DNA of 64,000 bases from Vibrio mimicus (GTDB taxonomy: Bacteria; Pseudomonadota; Gammaproteobacteria; Enterobacterales; Vibrionaceae), in assembly GCF_019048845.1 (NCBI RefSeq), contig NZ_CP077426.1:1597501-1661500 (forward strand), read 5' to 3'. This document shows positions 1 through 9,153 of this stretch, piece by piece (position 1 is the stretch's first letter; each line of letters opens with the position of its first letter). The position numbers were made by a program, and so were the translations under genes. The notes beneath the pieces were generated by a model, which did no database searches, was not told the DNA's origin, and saw nothing but the letters and a program-made list of their open reading frames with translations.

Positions 1-493
1 GATAATGTTCCGGCCAGCTTTCTAGCCGAGATTGATGAATGTGCGGCGCAAACAACTCAGTGAGAGACGAACAAGCGGCCTCTTGCCAACTGTGGTTGCG
101 TGCAAATTGGACATAAGCATCCACGGCGAAACGGACTCCTGGGAGTACCCAACGTTCATCTAACACCTCATCACGGTTAAGGCCTACGGCATCAGCAAGC
201 ACTAGCCAAGCCTCAATGCCTCCGACTTCAGCCAGTGAACTGTGCCCATCGTGATCCAAAATACGTTGAATCCATTGCCTACGGATTTGTGGATCGCGGC
301 AATTGGCGAGCACATTCGCATCTTTGATAGGGATGGAAATTTGGTAGTAGTAGCGATTGGCGACCCAAGCGCGGATCTGCTGCACGGTGCAGCGTCCCTG
401 ATACATTGCAATGTGGAAAGGGTGGTGAATATGGTACAGCGCGCCTTTGGCAAACAGCGTAGCTTTGAAGGTGTCTCTATCCATCGCTTGCAT
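1..493 (-). CDS. pqqC: Pyrroloquinoline-quinone synthase PqqC (partial, 3' end beyond the window)
   Basis: PqqC is the cofactor-free oxidase that performs the final ring closure and oxidation making PQQ in the cytoplasm. Reading from 493 leftward gives [14 protein letters not shown], then a long helical protein with the family's typical [17 protein letters not shown] and LDHDGH segments, open to the window edge (about 164 residues seen, family length about 250). An ATG at 499 is in frame, but AGGGA lies six bases before the ATG at 493 and almost touches the one at 499, so 493 is preferred. The gene follows pqqB with nine bases between. pqqD and pqqE would be expected further left. Identification is by recognised family sequence. 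Confidence 0.93.
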   Translation of the reverse strand, partial: MQAMDRDTFKATLFAKGALYHIHHPFHIAMYQGRCTVQQIRAWVANRYYYQISIPIKDANVLANCRDPQIRRQWIQRILDHDGHSSLAEVGGIEAWLVLADAVGLNRDEVLDERWVLPGVRFAVDAYVQFARNHSWQEAACSSLTELFAPHIHQSRLESWPEHY

Positions 494-502
494 GAGCATT
501 CC

Positions 503-1459
503 CTATAAGTTCAGTGTCATTCCATCGAAGCCGACCTCAATGCCAGCGTGTTCTAATAATGCCCGCTCAGCACTGTGTTGATTGAGAATCGGGTTGGTGT
601 TGTTTATGTGTACGAGGATTTTTCTGGGCTTGGTAAACGGTTTAAGCCACGCCATTGTGCCATCGTGACCATTAAGGTGCAGATGACCCATATCGCGACC
701 ACGTAATGTGCCAAGACCGAGGTGGATCATCTCATCGTCATCCCACAGTGTGCCATCAATTAGTGCGCAATCGACCTTGTGCATCACGCGTTCAATTTCG
801 GAGTTTGCAGCTTCCATGCCCGGCGCATAGAGCAGCTGGCCGCCGGTTTTCTCATCAATGATGTGCAGCGCGATCGTTTCCATCGGGCGAGGTTGATGGC
901 GAAATCGCGAGTAAGGTGGTGCGTTAGAGCGTATCGGGATAGGAATAAAACGCAGTGTTGGTATTGCATCAATCCGCCATTCATTGCTAATGGTGTGGCA
1001 TTGGTAACCCCCATTCCAGTGTTCAAAAATCGGCAGTAAGGGAAACTCTTCGGTGAGCGACATTTTCACCGCCTCGGTGCAATACAGCGGCAGGGGTAGC
1101 CCTTCGCGCAAGGTGAGTAGCCCTGTGGTGTGATCAATTTGCGCATCAGTCAAGATCACTGCACGAATGCGGGTTTGGCGCAGTGTACTTAAGGCGCTAA
1201 AGAGAGTGGGATCCGACTTATCAACGGGAGTATTCTCTACGGGAGTATAGAAAGCGGGTGTCTGGTTGATTTGCTGGCGAATATCGGGCGAAGCATTAAT
1301 GATCACCCAGCGTTTGCCATCATCACTCACCGCGATTGAAGATTGGGTTCTCGGAGTGGATGGAAAATCTCCACACCGCATCGCCGCGCATTGAGAGCAC
1401 TGGCAGTTCCACTGTGGAAACCCGCCTCCGGCACCAGAGCCAAGGATAATTACCTGCAT
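503..1459 (-). CDS. pqqB: PQQ biosynthesis protein PqqB (metallo-beta-lactamase fold)
   Basis: PqqB is a metallo-beta-lactamase-fold protein needed for PQQ biosynthesis, proposed to hydroxylate the tyrosine part of the PqqA-derived precursor. The protein begins MQVIILGSGAGGGFPQWNC, the hallmark PqqB N terminus, and has the CQCSQC cluster near residue 20 and the TDAQIDHTTGLL metal-site segment. Translation is open back to 1501, but AAGGAG lies about eight bases before the ATG at 1459 and the homologous part starts there. It sits between pqqA and pqqC on the same strand. The hairpin just upstream probably lets pqqA be transcribed more than pqqB and pqqC, as in other pqq operons. Confidence 0.95.
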   Translation of the reverse strand: MQVIILGSGAGGGFPQWNCQCSQCAAMRCGDFPSTPRTQSSIAVSDDGKRWVIINASPDIRQQINQTPAFYTPVENTPVDKSDPTLFSALSTLRQTRIRAVILTDAQIDHTTGLLTLREGLPLPLYCTEAVKMSLTEEFPLLPIFEHWNGGYQCHTISNEWRIDAIPTLRFIPIPIRSNAPPYSRFRHQPRPMETIALHIIDEKTGGQLLYAPGMEAANSEIERVMHKVDCALIDGTLWDDDEMIHLGLGTLRGRDMGHLHLNGHDGTMAWLKPFTKPRKILVHINNTNPILNQHSAERALLEHAGIEVGFDGMTLNL

Positions 1460-1493
1460 GCAGACACTCCTTGCTGAAAAACGAATCGGATAA

Positions 1494-1519
1494 AAAAGCA
1501 CCTGAAATCAGGTGCTTTT
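1494..1519 (-). terminator. Hairpin between pqqA and pqqB (attenuator/terminator)
   Basis: A 12-bp perfect inverted repeat (AAAAGCACCTGA / TCAGGTGCTTTT, two-base loop) is followed by a T-run on the minus strand. It lies 26 bases after the pqqA stop and 35 bases before the pqqB start. A partial terminator here would give excess PqqA peptide over the enzymes, a known feature of pqq operons. Confidence 0.8.
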
Positions 1520-1544
1520 CAGGGGAGTCGAGTTGGCTCTGTAC

Positions 1545-1616
1545 TCAGCGATTGCTGATGTAGAGTGTCACTTCCATGCCCAAACGCAGTTCTTTAAAAG
1601 TGGGTTTTTTCCACAT
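1545..1616 (-). CDS. pqqA: PQQ precursor peptide PqqA (23 aa)
   Basis: PqqA is the ribosomal precursor peptide whose conserved Glu and Tyr are crosslinked by PqqE/PqqD and excised to become PQQ. The reading frame from 1616 leftward encodes MWKKPTFKELRLG followed by MEVTLYISNR and a TGA stop, 23 residues in all. The E-x-x-x-Y pair (Glu15, Tyr19) and the terminal Asn-Arg are typical of the family. GGAG lies nine bases before the ATG. The gene heads the pqqABC set and has the 20-bp motif at 1680-1699 about 65 bases upstream. It is short enough to be missed by ordinary gene callers. Confidence 0.95.
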   Translation of the reverse strand: MWKKPTFKELRLGMEVTLYISNR

Positions 1617-1679
1617 TGGCCGAATCTCCATTTCAGTGAGTATGCTCAGTAAGAGTAACCACCGTGGCTTTAACTTCAC

Positions 1680-1699
1680 ATCCTACTTTGTGATGAAAA
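1680..1699 (-). promoter_or_regulatory. Conserved 20-bp motif upstream of pqqA (copy 1 of 2)
   Basis: The plus strand reads ATCCTACTTTGtGATGAAAA. The same sequence with one mismatch stands at 5520-5539, upstream of the aldehyde dehydrogenase. Both copies are upstream of a minus-strand gene, in the same orientation. I infer a regulator site or promoter element shared by the alcohol-oxidation genes. The binding protein is unknown. Confidence 0.5.
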
Positions 1700-1718
1700 C
1701 ACTCCTTCTTTACAGAGG

Positions 1719-3892
1719 CTATGGAGTGAGGGTTTGTACGGGGATGTCATTCTGTGGTGGTGGGCGTCGCTTTTTCCCGTAGCGTTGGACTACGCAGCGT
1801 TGTGGATCGTGGTAGATCACGCTGCATTCTAAACACTGGACACACTCGTTGTAATCGATCTGCCCATCCTCTCGAATTGCGTTTACACCACAAGATTTGG
1901 CGCACAGTTGGCAAGGTGTGCCGCACTCTTTTTTTCTGTCTAACCAGCTGAATAGGCGCAATCGGCCTAAAATGGCTAGCCCTGCGCCAAGTGGGCAAAG
2001 ATAGCGGCAGTAAACTTTATGAATCTTGCTCGCGAGTAACAATAAGATCAGCGCGTAAGCCACAAAAGCCCATTCGCGTTGAAACAAAAGGGTGACCGCG
2101 GTTTTAAACGGCTCCAATTCCGACAAGCGTTCTGCCGTTGTTAATGAGACAAAACTTAGCCCGACTAAAGCAAGCAGGACGAAGTATTTGAGCGAGATTC
2201 CGACTCGGTGCCAAGGTTTTGGAATGCGCCATTGACGGATTGAAAACTGCTTGGCCAACCATGCCACCATCTCTTGCAATGCGCCAAACGGGCAGAGCCA
2301 GCCACAAACACACCGCGCCCCCACAAAAATAAGCTGACAAAAGTAAACGACCATAGAATAAAAATGATCGGGTCGAGCAGAAACAGGGTGATATCAAACC
2401 CATTTTTTAACGCCAATAAAAGGGTGTAGATATTCACCACTGAAAGTTGCCCTTGAGTATAAATACCTATCACGCCATACACATAGAGCAGTGCGACTGC
2501 CCGCCATTGCGCGAAATATTGTTGTTGCACGAGCCAACGGCGCTGCAGGATAAATAAGGCGGAAATCACGCAGAGGTAGCCAACAATCAGGGCGATTTCT
2601 AGGCTGCGTTGCTGCCATAGCTTTTGCCAAAGCGGGATCGCCACTTGGGGGGGCGCACTGGCCTGCCATAGTGAAGCAGGCAAAGAGTAGTTTGCGCTGA
2701 GATAACGGTACTCCGTTTGCATAAATCCCGCGCGCGTAGGGAATCGCACGCTTAACGTCAGCGGTTGTGAAGGATCAAAACCACTGCTGCTTTTAATGCG
2801 CAGCACTTTCAGCCATTGTCGATCGTTGGGGCTGAGGGTAACGGGGCCTTGGGCGAGCTGCTCGGGTTGCACACTGTAAAAATCGGTATCACGCAGTGCA
2901 ATGGGCGAGCCTTGTTGGCTAAGGCTAAAACGCACGGGTGACGTTCCTGCAACAAACTGAGGCGAGAGCGGTGAATAGTCCCCTAAGTTACCGAGTAGTA
3001 AGGCAATGTCTTGAGAACCCATTTCACGCAAAAGCCTTGCGTATTCCTCTTCTCCCTGTAAATTTTTGCCTACCAAGGCGGGGGAAAGAACGGCAAAGAT
3101 CACATCAAACGTTGGCGTAAGGTCGGGATTTTCCTCTTGCCACTGCGCAGTCACGTCTTCGGGGCTGATTTGCAGCTGTTCAGCAAAGGAAGCGAGTGGC
3201 ACTTGCCAACGATAAAGTAATCCCTGCTGTTGCATCTGCTCGTAATTGAGTGCTTGATAGGGTTCAAGGTTGAGCTGCGCACCGGAAGAGGGAGCAAAGC
3301 CACTTAAGGTATGACGTGCTACATTCAGGGCGGAAGCGAGTATGGTGTCATTAATCACCATGATGGAAACGGTGGCCTTGGTCACGCCATCAAACAACAG
3401 TGTGTTCGGATCAGCATTCTGGTGAGCTTTCGTATCAATGATGATCCGCTTATGTAGACTCTGATTGAGGTATTGAGTGATGAATTCTTGCAAAGGCTCT
3501 TCACCCAGCCCGTGTAAGAAAATCGGCTCGTGATGACGAACTAAAGTGATGCCGCGGATCACCCCTTGAGTATCTAATCCAATCCGTAAGTTAATCGTTT
3601 CGCCTGAAAAACCGGGAAAGTGAGTCATATCATCCGTTTCAAACACGTACCCGAGCAGCTCGTTAAGTTGGTAAACCGGAATCGCAGGGACTTCGCTAAG
3701 TTTGGCTTTTTGACGAGTGGCTGTCGGGAAAAGAGCGCGAGCTTCAGGGCTTAGTTCTTGCCACTCATCGGCGAAAACCGGATGAGTGGAAGCCAATAAA
3801 AGCAGGATCAACAGAAAGAATAGAGCGAGAGCTCGCAGGAACTCTCGCGGTAGGTGTGGCTGATTAGAAGAAGCCGAGTGGATTGATGTCAT
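1719..3892 (-). pseudogene. NosR-like FMN/4Fe-4S membrane protein, split by a -1 frameshift
   Basis: The intact protein would be a polytopic electron-transfer protein. It has an N-terminal signal segment (residues 15-41), a periplasmic FMN-binding domain as in NosR, several membrane helices, then a cytoplasmic polyferredoxin region. The first frame runs from 3892 and loses homology after LFLWGRGVF near 2310. The ferredoxin part (GWLCPFGALQE, CRYLCPLG, then the clustered Cys of CGTPCQLCAKSC and CVQCLEC) continues in another frame to the stop at 1719. Restoring one A:T pair in the AAA run at 2306-2308 gives the expected GVFCGWLCPFG junction. The start overlaps the end of the aldehyde dehydrogenase by 29 bases. 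By position it probably feeds electrons to or from the PQQ system. A sequencing error could also explain the break. Confidence 0.8.
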
Positions 3893-5372
3893 AACTCACC
3901 AAGAGGTTCTTGGTTTGTTGATAGTGATCCAACATCATTTTGTGGGTCTCACGACCAATGCCTGATTTTTTATAACCACCAAAGGCGGAGTGTGCGGGAT
4001 AGAGGTGATAACAGTTGGTCCACACGCGGCCAGCTTGAATCGCTCGGCCAACGCGATAGGCGCGGTTCACATCACGTGTCCATAGACCAGCACCTAAACC
4101 GTACTCGGTGTCGTTAGCAATTCGAATCGCCTCCGCTTCATCTTTGAAGGTGGTTACGCTGATCACTGGTCCAAAAATCTCCTCTTGGAACACGCGCATC
4201 GCGTTATGGCCTTTCAAAATGGTTGGCTGAATGTAGTAACCCCCACCAAAATCAGCGGCAGAGCCACCGAGCAGCACTTCAGCGCCTTCTTGGCGACCGA
4301 TATCTAGATAGCTTTTGATTTTCACGTACTGTTCATCAGAGGCTTGTGCACCCACTTGCGTTTCAGTATCCAGCGGGTTGCCGTGGCGAATGCTTTTCGC
4401 TTTAGCGAGTACGCGTTCCATAAAGCGATCGAAAATATCTTCTTGAATCAGTAGTCGTGATGGACAGGTACACACTTCGCCTTGGTTGAAGAAAGCCAGT
4501 ACCGCACCTTCTGCTGCTTTTTCGATGAAGGCTTCTTCTTGATCCATGATATCGGAGAAATAGATGTTCGGAGATTTCCCTCCCAGTTCCACGGTCGAAG
4601 GGATCAAGCTGTCCGCCGCACAGCGCAACACATGGTTACCAATCGCTGTTGAGCCAGTAAAGGCAATTTTGGCGATGCGTTTGCTAGTTGCTAAGGCTTG
4701 TCCAGCCTCTGGCCCCATACCATTGACCACGTTGACTACGCCTGCTGGAATCAAATCGCCGATCAGCTCCATCAGTAGCAGAATTGTAATGGGGGTTTGC
4801 TCTGCGGGTTTGAGCACCACACAGTTACCTGCAGCTAAGGCCGGAGCCAGTTTCCACGTCGCCATTAGGAGCGGGAAGTTCCAAGGGATGATTTGCCCAA
4901 CTACGCCGAGCGGTTCTTTGATATGGTAGGCCACAGTATTGGCATCCAGTTCGGCAGCGGTGCCTTCTTGTGCACGGATGCAGCCAGCAAAATAGCGGAA
5001 GTGGTCGACACACAAAGGAATGTCTGCGGCCAGTGTTTCGCGCACGGCTTTGCCGTTTTCCCATGTCTCGGCAACGGCTAACATCTCCACATTCTTTTCA
5101 ATGCGATCGGCGATTTTCAGCAAGATGTTGGAGCGTTCGGTGACCGAGGTATTGCCCCAAGCAACGCGCGCCTTGTGAGCCGCATCCAGCGCGAGGTTGA
5201 TATCGTCAGCATCGGAACGTGGCACTTCCGCAATGTTATCGCCAGTACAGGGCGACGTATCCATAAAATACTGGCCATTGACAGGCTCTACCCATTGGCC
5301 ACCAATGTAGTTTTGGTAGCGAGATTTAAAGGAAACTACTGAGCCAGGCGCTCCGGGTTTGGCATAAATCAT
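3864..5372 (-). CDS. NAD-dependent aldehyde dehydrogenase (ExaC-like)
   Basis: This 502-residue cytoplasmic enzyme oxidises an aldehyde to the acid with NAD+. The catalytic Glu is in VELGGKSPN and the nucleophile Cys in [11 protein letters not shown]. The cofactor segment [19 protein letters not shown] is also clear. Size and motifs fit the class that includes acetaldehyde dehydrogenase ExaC and chloroacetaldehyde dehydrogenases. AAGAAGGTG precedes the ATG at 5372 at good spacing. It lies directly downstream of the PQQ alcohol dehydrogenase, so it likely takes the aldehyde made there, most simply acetaldehyde. A motif shared with the pqqA upstream region occurs about 150 bases before the start, suggesting it has its own promoter. 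Confidence 0.93.
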   Translation of the reverse strand: MIYAKPGAPGSVVSFKSRYQNYIGGQWVEPVNGQYFMDTSPCTGDNIAEVPRSDADDINLALDAAHKARVAWGNTSVTERSNILLKIADRIEKNVEMLAVAETWENGKAVRETLAADIPLCVDHFRYFAGCIRAQEGTAAELDANTVAYHIKEPLGVVGQIIPWNFPLLMATWKLAPALAAGNCVVLKPAEQTPITILLLMELIGDLIPAGVVNVVNGMGPEAGQALATSKRIAKIAFTGSTAIGNHVLRCAADSLIPSTVELGGKSPNIYFSDIMDQEEAFIEKAAEGAVLAFFNQGEVCTCPSRLLIQEDIFDRFMERVLAKAKSIRHGNPLDTETQVGAQASDEQYVKIKSYLDIGRQEGAEVLLGGSAADFGGGYYIQPTILKGHNAMRVFQEEIFGPVISVTTFKDEAEAIRIANDTEYGLGAGLWTRDVNRAYRVGRAIQAGRVWTNCYHLYPAHSAFGGYKKSGIGRETHKMMLDHYQQTKNLLVSYDINPLGFF

Positions 5373-5519
5373 GATTCACCTTCTTGTGTCTCTATCCATA
5401 ACGTTGACCACCGTTAGCAGAACACAATCTGTGTGAGGGATGATGGTCACTGTGTGTTGCTGTTGATTCATTGTTGCGTTTGCTTGAGTGGGCAGCCATG
5501 CATCCTTAGTCGGCAAAAT

Positions 5520-5539
5520 ATCCTACTTTGGGATGAAAA
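5520..5539 (-). promoter_or_regulatory. Conserved 20-bp motif upstream of the aldehyde dehydrogenase (copy 2 of 2)
   Basis: The plus strand reads ATCCTACTTTGgGATGAAAA, identical to the copy at 1680-1699 except for one base. It is in the 181-base gap between the alcohol dehydrogenase stop and the aldehyde dehydrogenase start. A shared activator site is inferred. No binding protein can be named from this window. Confidence 0.5.
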
Positions 5540-5553
5540 TGGCTGCGGGTTAC

Positions 5554-7335
5554 TCAGTTCTTTGCCGTAGCCATAGCACTAGGGAGCTTGAACGTCCACA
5601 CCATGCCGCCTTGGTTAAAGTCTTTGATTCGTTTCGCAACATCACCGCCCCAAAGAGGCACCGCGCCCCCCCAACCAGAGAGCACGGAAACATACTGCTC
5701 GCCATCCATCGTCCAAGTGATGGGGCTGCCGACAATGCCTGAGCCTGTATTGAACTTAAACTTCACTTCTCCGGTTTTATCGTCGAGCGCGAGTAGGTAG
5801 CCTTCCGGATTGCCGGTAAACACCAAACCGCCAGCGGTGGTTAATACTCCAGCCCAGAGCGGAGCGTAGTTTTTGAACTGCCAAACAATTTCACCGGTGA
5901 TCGGGTCAATCGCCCGCAGTACGCCGATGTACTCATCATTAATGGCTTTGATGGTGAAACCAGCGCCTAAATAAGCAGCCCCTTGTTTGTAGGCGGTAGG
6001 CTCATTCCAGATGTCCATCTGCCATTCATTAGAAGGAACGTAGAAATAGCCGGTATGTTTGCTAAATGCCATTGGCATCCAGTTTTTACCACCAAGGAAT
6101 GATGGAGCAGCCACTACGGTTTGTCCCTGTTTGCCATCTTTACTGCTTTGTGGATTCCCCGGACGGTTACTGTCGATGTAGATAGGGCGTCCTTTTTCAT
6201 CGAGTCCTTTCGCCCAAGTAATTTTGTCCACAAAAGGAAAGCCGCGGATAAAGTCGCCGTTGGTTCGATTCAGAACATAGAAGAATCCATTGCGGTCAGC
6301 ACTGGCAGCGGCTTGTACGGTTTTACCATTTTGCTGGTAATCAAAGGGGATCAGCTCGTTCACGCCATCGAAGTCCCATCCATCATGGGGAGTCGTTTGG
6401 AAATGCCAGACAATTTTGCCATCGTCAGGATCTATGGCTAAACGTGATGAGGAGAAGAGGTTATCGCCCGGACGCATATGTGAATTCCAAGGCGCGGGGT
6501 TGCCGGTTCCGAAATAGAGTAGATCGGTTTCTGGGTCGTACGTACCGCCAAGCCAAGGGGCTGCGCCGCCAGTTTGCCAAAGATCCGCAGGCCACGTTGT
6601 ACCTGCTTTACCGCCGGAAATGCCATTATCGACTCGTTTGCCGTCTTTCCAAACGTAGCCCATATGGCCTTCAACGGTGGGGCGTTCCCAAACCAGCTCA
6701 CCGGTTTTGGCATCATAGGCTCGTACTTTTCCCACAATACCAAACTCACCACCAGAAACCCCGGTGATCACCTTGCCTTTCACCACAATTGGGGCGGCGG
6801 TAATTGAGTAACCCGCGCGATAATCTTCAACGGTTTTTTTCCAGCGCACATTGCCAGTTTTGGCATCCAGCGCGACTAATTTGGCATCCAAGGTGCCGAA
6901 AATAACCAAGTCGTCGTACATCGCAACCCCGCGGTTGACCACATCACAGCACGGCACAATGCCATCAGGGAGCCTTGCATCGTACTGCCAAATCTCATCG
7001 CCGGTTTTGGCATTAATGGCATAAACGCGCGAATAGGAGCCAGTGATGTACATCACACCATCACGGATCATAGGCTGAGACTCTTGGCCGCGCTGTTTCT
7101 CGCCACCGAGAGAGAACGCCCAGACGGGACGTAGCTCTTGAATATTTTCGGTATTGAGCAAGTCGATACTGCTGTAACGCTGTGCTTGTGGCCCTATACC
7201 ATAGCTCACCACATCTTCGGGCGTGCTAGCATCTTGCAATATGTCTTTATCCGTCACGCCCGCCCATGCGGTTAGGCTGGTGAGAATAGCGGCACTGAGC
7301 AGGGTGCATCTGAGATAGGTTGGATTTCCTTTCAT
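5554..7335 (-). CDS. PQQ-dependent alcohol dehydrogenase, lanthanide-type (XoxF/PedH/ExaF-like)
   Basis: This periplasmic quinoprotein oxidises a primary alcohol to aldehyde and passes electrons to cytochrome c. The protein is 593 residues with a signal peptide (about residues 1-26), the adjacent-Cys disulfide motif PCCDVVNRG that stacks on PQQ, and repeated W-motif beta-propeller blades (AxDxxTGxxxW). The catalytic Asp321 is in [10 protein letters not shown]. The residue two places later is also Asp (Asp323), which in this family marks lanthanide rather than calcium dependence. AAGGAG precedes the ATG at 7335, so the upstream in-frame GTG-type extension is discarded. The neighbours (XoxJ-like protein, cytochrome c, pqq genes, aldehyde dehydrogenase) support the role. 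Substrate cannot be told from sequence; methanol, ethanol and longer alcohols are possible. Confidence 0.93.
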   Translation of the reverse strand: MKGNPTYLRCTLLSAAILTSLTAWAGVTDKDILQDASTPEDVVSYGIGPQAQRYSSIDLLNTENIQELRPVWAFSLGGEKQRGQESQPMIRDGVMYITGSYSRVYAINAKTGDEIWQYDARLPDGIVPCCDVVNRGVAMYDDLVIFGTLDAKLVALDAKTGNVRWKKTVEDYRAGYSITAAPIVVKGKVITGVSGGEFGIVGKVRAYDAKTGELVWERPTVEGHMGYVWKDGKRVDNGISGGKAGTTWPADLWQTGGAAPWLGGTYDPETDLLYFGTGNPAPWNSHMRPGDNLFSSSRLAIDPDDGKIVWHFQTTPHDGWDFDGVNELIPFDYQQNGKTVQAAASADRNGFFYVLNRTNGDFIRGFPFVDKITWAKGLDEKGRPIYIDSNRPGNPQSSKDGKQGQTVVAAPSFLGGKNWMPMAFSKHTGYFYVPSNEWQMDIWNEPTAYKQGAAYLGAGFTIKAINDEYIGVLRAIDPITGEIVWQFKNYAPLWAGVLTTAGGLVFTGNPEGYLLALDDKTGEVKFKFNTGSGIVGSPITWTMDGEQYVSVLSGWGGAVPLWGGDVAKRIKDFNQGGMVWTFKLPSAMATAKN

Positions 7336-7477
7336 GGTTAGCTCCTTGTCGTGAACCATTTTAGAGTGATGGCATCACGCGATTGCGGTTCGATGTACGG
7401 TTGTTAAGCCAGTCGTTAGGGCAAGTGTCGTCTGATTAATCGGATGAGAAAATGACACTCTCGGTGCATTTTTCTCA

Positions 7478-8431
7478 TCACTTAGGGGGAGTGGTTTGCT
7501 CGGCTGCATTGGCGGGGGTAGCGAGATCGCGATATTGCTCTGGGGCTTGCCAATGCATACCAAGTGAAGTGGCCCAACGTGCGATTTGACCAGAAATCAC
7601 GGCGTTGCTGGTAATGTCTTCCAATACATACGCTAACTGGCGGTTGCTCTCGTGGACGGCAATACCAATCTCCCATTTAGGCTTTCCGAGCATTGGGTAA
7701 AGCCGATCCGAACTTTGAATAGTGGGCTTGGTACTGGCTTGAGTTGTATTGGCTTGGGTGTGGATAAGCCAATCTATCTGTCCACCCATGCCCATAATCG
7801 CGGTTAACTTTTTTGTGATGAGGTCAGAAAAGGCGAGTTGTAAATTAGGGTAAGTGTGAGTTTGCTGGCGAAAGCGGTCTGATGCGCTAGTAAAGTAAAA
7901 CTGCGGAAGGCTGTCTTCGACCACGCCAATCGGTTCATATTGGAACAGCGCTAAAGTTTCAATCTGTGCAATTTTGTCTGGGTCAAAGGCGACTTTCCAT
8001 TGCTCCGTTTGGTATGGCGCGAACATATACACTTGTCCATGAGCAAGTTCACCCACATCATCACGCATTAATTGCCATTCACGATCGTAGGGAACACGCA
8101 GCATGACATCGGCTTTGAGACGTCGCCCATCGTCACTGGTGAGATTCAATCCCTTCCATAAGTAATTGCGTAGGTCATCATCACTGCGCTCGCCCGCGGT
8201 CATCCAAAGGAGTTCTAGCTTTAACCCCATTTGTTCGGCAATCAAACTGGCTAACCATACGTCCAAACCCTGTGGCTCTCCGGATTGAGAAAGGAACGAA
8301 TAGGGTGGGAAATCACGATAGACCGCAATCGTAATTTGCCCACTCGCCACGATGTCGTCATACGTTCTGGCTTGTAATGGGGTAAACGTGCCTAAGTAAA
8401 ACAGCAGGGCGAGTAGCCAATATCTCAGCAT
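7478..8431 (-). CDS. Periplasmic solute-binding-fold protein, XoxJ/MxaJ-like
   Basis: This 317-residue exported protein has a signal peptide (residues 1-21) and the family-3 solute-binding fold (ITIAVYRDFPPYSFLSQSGEPQGLDVWLASLIAEQMG split over the N-terminal lobe). It sits between a cytochrome c gene and the PQQ dehydrogenase gene. In methylotroph xox/mxa operons the same trio encodes dehydrogenase, cytochrome and the J protein, which is thought to help mature or activate the dehydrogenase rather than serve transport. GGAG lies seven to eight bases before the ATG. An ordinary transporter subunit is less likely because no permease is next to it on this strand. Confidence 0.8.
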   Translation of the reverse strand: MLRYWLLALLFYLGTFTPLQARTYDDIVASGQITIAVYRDFPPYSFLSQSGEPQGLDVWLASLIAEQMGLKLELLWMTAGERSDDDLRNYLWKGLNLTSDDGRRLKADVMLRVPYDREWQLMRDDVGELAHGQVYMFAPYQTEQWKVAFDPDKIAQIETLALFQYEPIGVVEDSLPQFYFTSASDRFRQQTHTYPNLQLAFSDLITKKLTAIMGMGGQIDWLIHTQANTTQASTKPTIQSSDRLYPMLGKPKWEIGIAVHESNRQLAYVLEDITSNAVISGQIARWATSLGMHWQAPEQYRDLATPANAAEQTTPPK

Positions 8432-8479
8432 AAGTTCACTCCGAATTGACGGAAGGGAGGATGAAAAGCAACCGCCGAA

Positions 8480-8974
8480 TTAACTCTTCGGAGCGACCGA
8501 TTCAAGCCAAGTTCGAATGGCCCACAAGGCTTCTTGATTTAAGTAATCCGCCATTTTGGGCATATAAACCGCACCATCTCGAACTGCGCCATTTTGTACT
8601 CGATAGATAAACCACTCATCACCATCCAGATCGGGAGAAAGCTGGCGTAAATCAGGGGCAATGCCACCGGAAATGCCCTCAAGGCCGTGGCAACGAGCGC
8701 AGTTTTGGTTATAGGCTGAAGCACCAACACGCTCGATTTCTTGCAGCACTGGCCCTGTCTCTGTGCGGTACGGATTGCTTTCACGCCACGTTTCACCGAG
8801 AGGGGGCAAGGTTGAAGTATCCACACTTTGTGGTGTGACGTTGCCGTGTGCCAAGACAGATCTCGGTACTAGGCCTCCTGCGACAAGAAAAGTGATGAGA
8901 ATAACGAGCTTGAGGTGAACAGGAATCGCGATGAAAGACATCGAGATTGGATATTGAGTTAAAGGGTGCTTCAT
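8480..8974 (-). CDS. Periplasmic c-type cytochrome (XoxG/PedF-like)
   Basis: This 164-residue protein has an N-terminal export segment (about residues 16-42), then one haem-binding motif CARCH near residue 94 and a candidate axial Met in VYMPKMADYL. It is the expected electron acceptor of the PQQ alcohol dehydrogenase two genes downstream. AGAGAGG precedes the ATG at 8974. It starts the leftward transcription unit, and the divergent ped-type ABC genes begin 180 bases away, so the gap probably carries both promoters. Confidence 0.88.
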   Translation of the reverse strand: MKHPLTQYPISMSFIAIPVHLKLVILITFLVAGGLVPRSVLAHGNVTPQSVDTSTLPPLGETWRESNPYRTETGPVLQEIERVGASAYNQNCARCHGLEGISGGIAPDLRQLSPDLDGDEWFIYRVQNGAVRDGAVYMPKMADYLNQEALWAIRTWLESVAPKS

Positions 8975-9072
8975 GTGGCCTCTCTAGATTGGGTGAAGAA
9001 AGTGAGCGAAATTGACATTGAGTTTAGGGAGGGTTATCGCATGAAGACATCGTCCTATAGCCGCAACTCTTC

Positions 9073-9088
9073 TCCTCCTTTAGGAGGA
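9073..9088. other. Short palindrome in the divergent promoter region
   Basis: TCCTCC-TTTA-GGAGGA forms a compact inverted repeat between the cytochrome c gene and the divergent binding-protein gene. It has no T-run, so an operator is more likely than a terminator. Nothing else is recognised in this 179-base gap. Confidence 0.3.
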
Positions 9089-9153
9089 AATCGGCTGTCA
9101 TTGGTGTAGCGAGCGTGGCAATTACGGCTCAGGCTGCGTAGATTGACAAGCAC

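Noticed and set aside
9073..9088. Terminator in the divergent 9-kb gap
   Set aside because: Stem of six pairs without a T-run between divergent genes; listed only as a palindrome.
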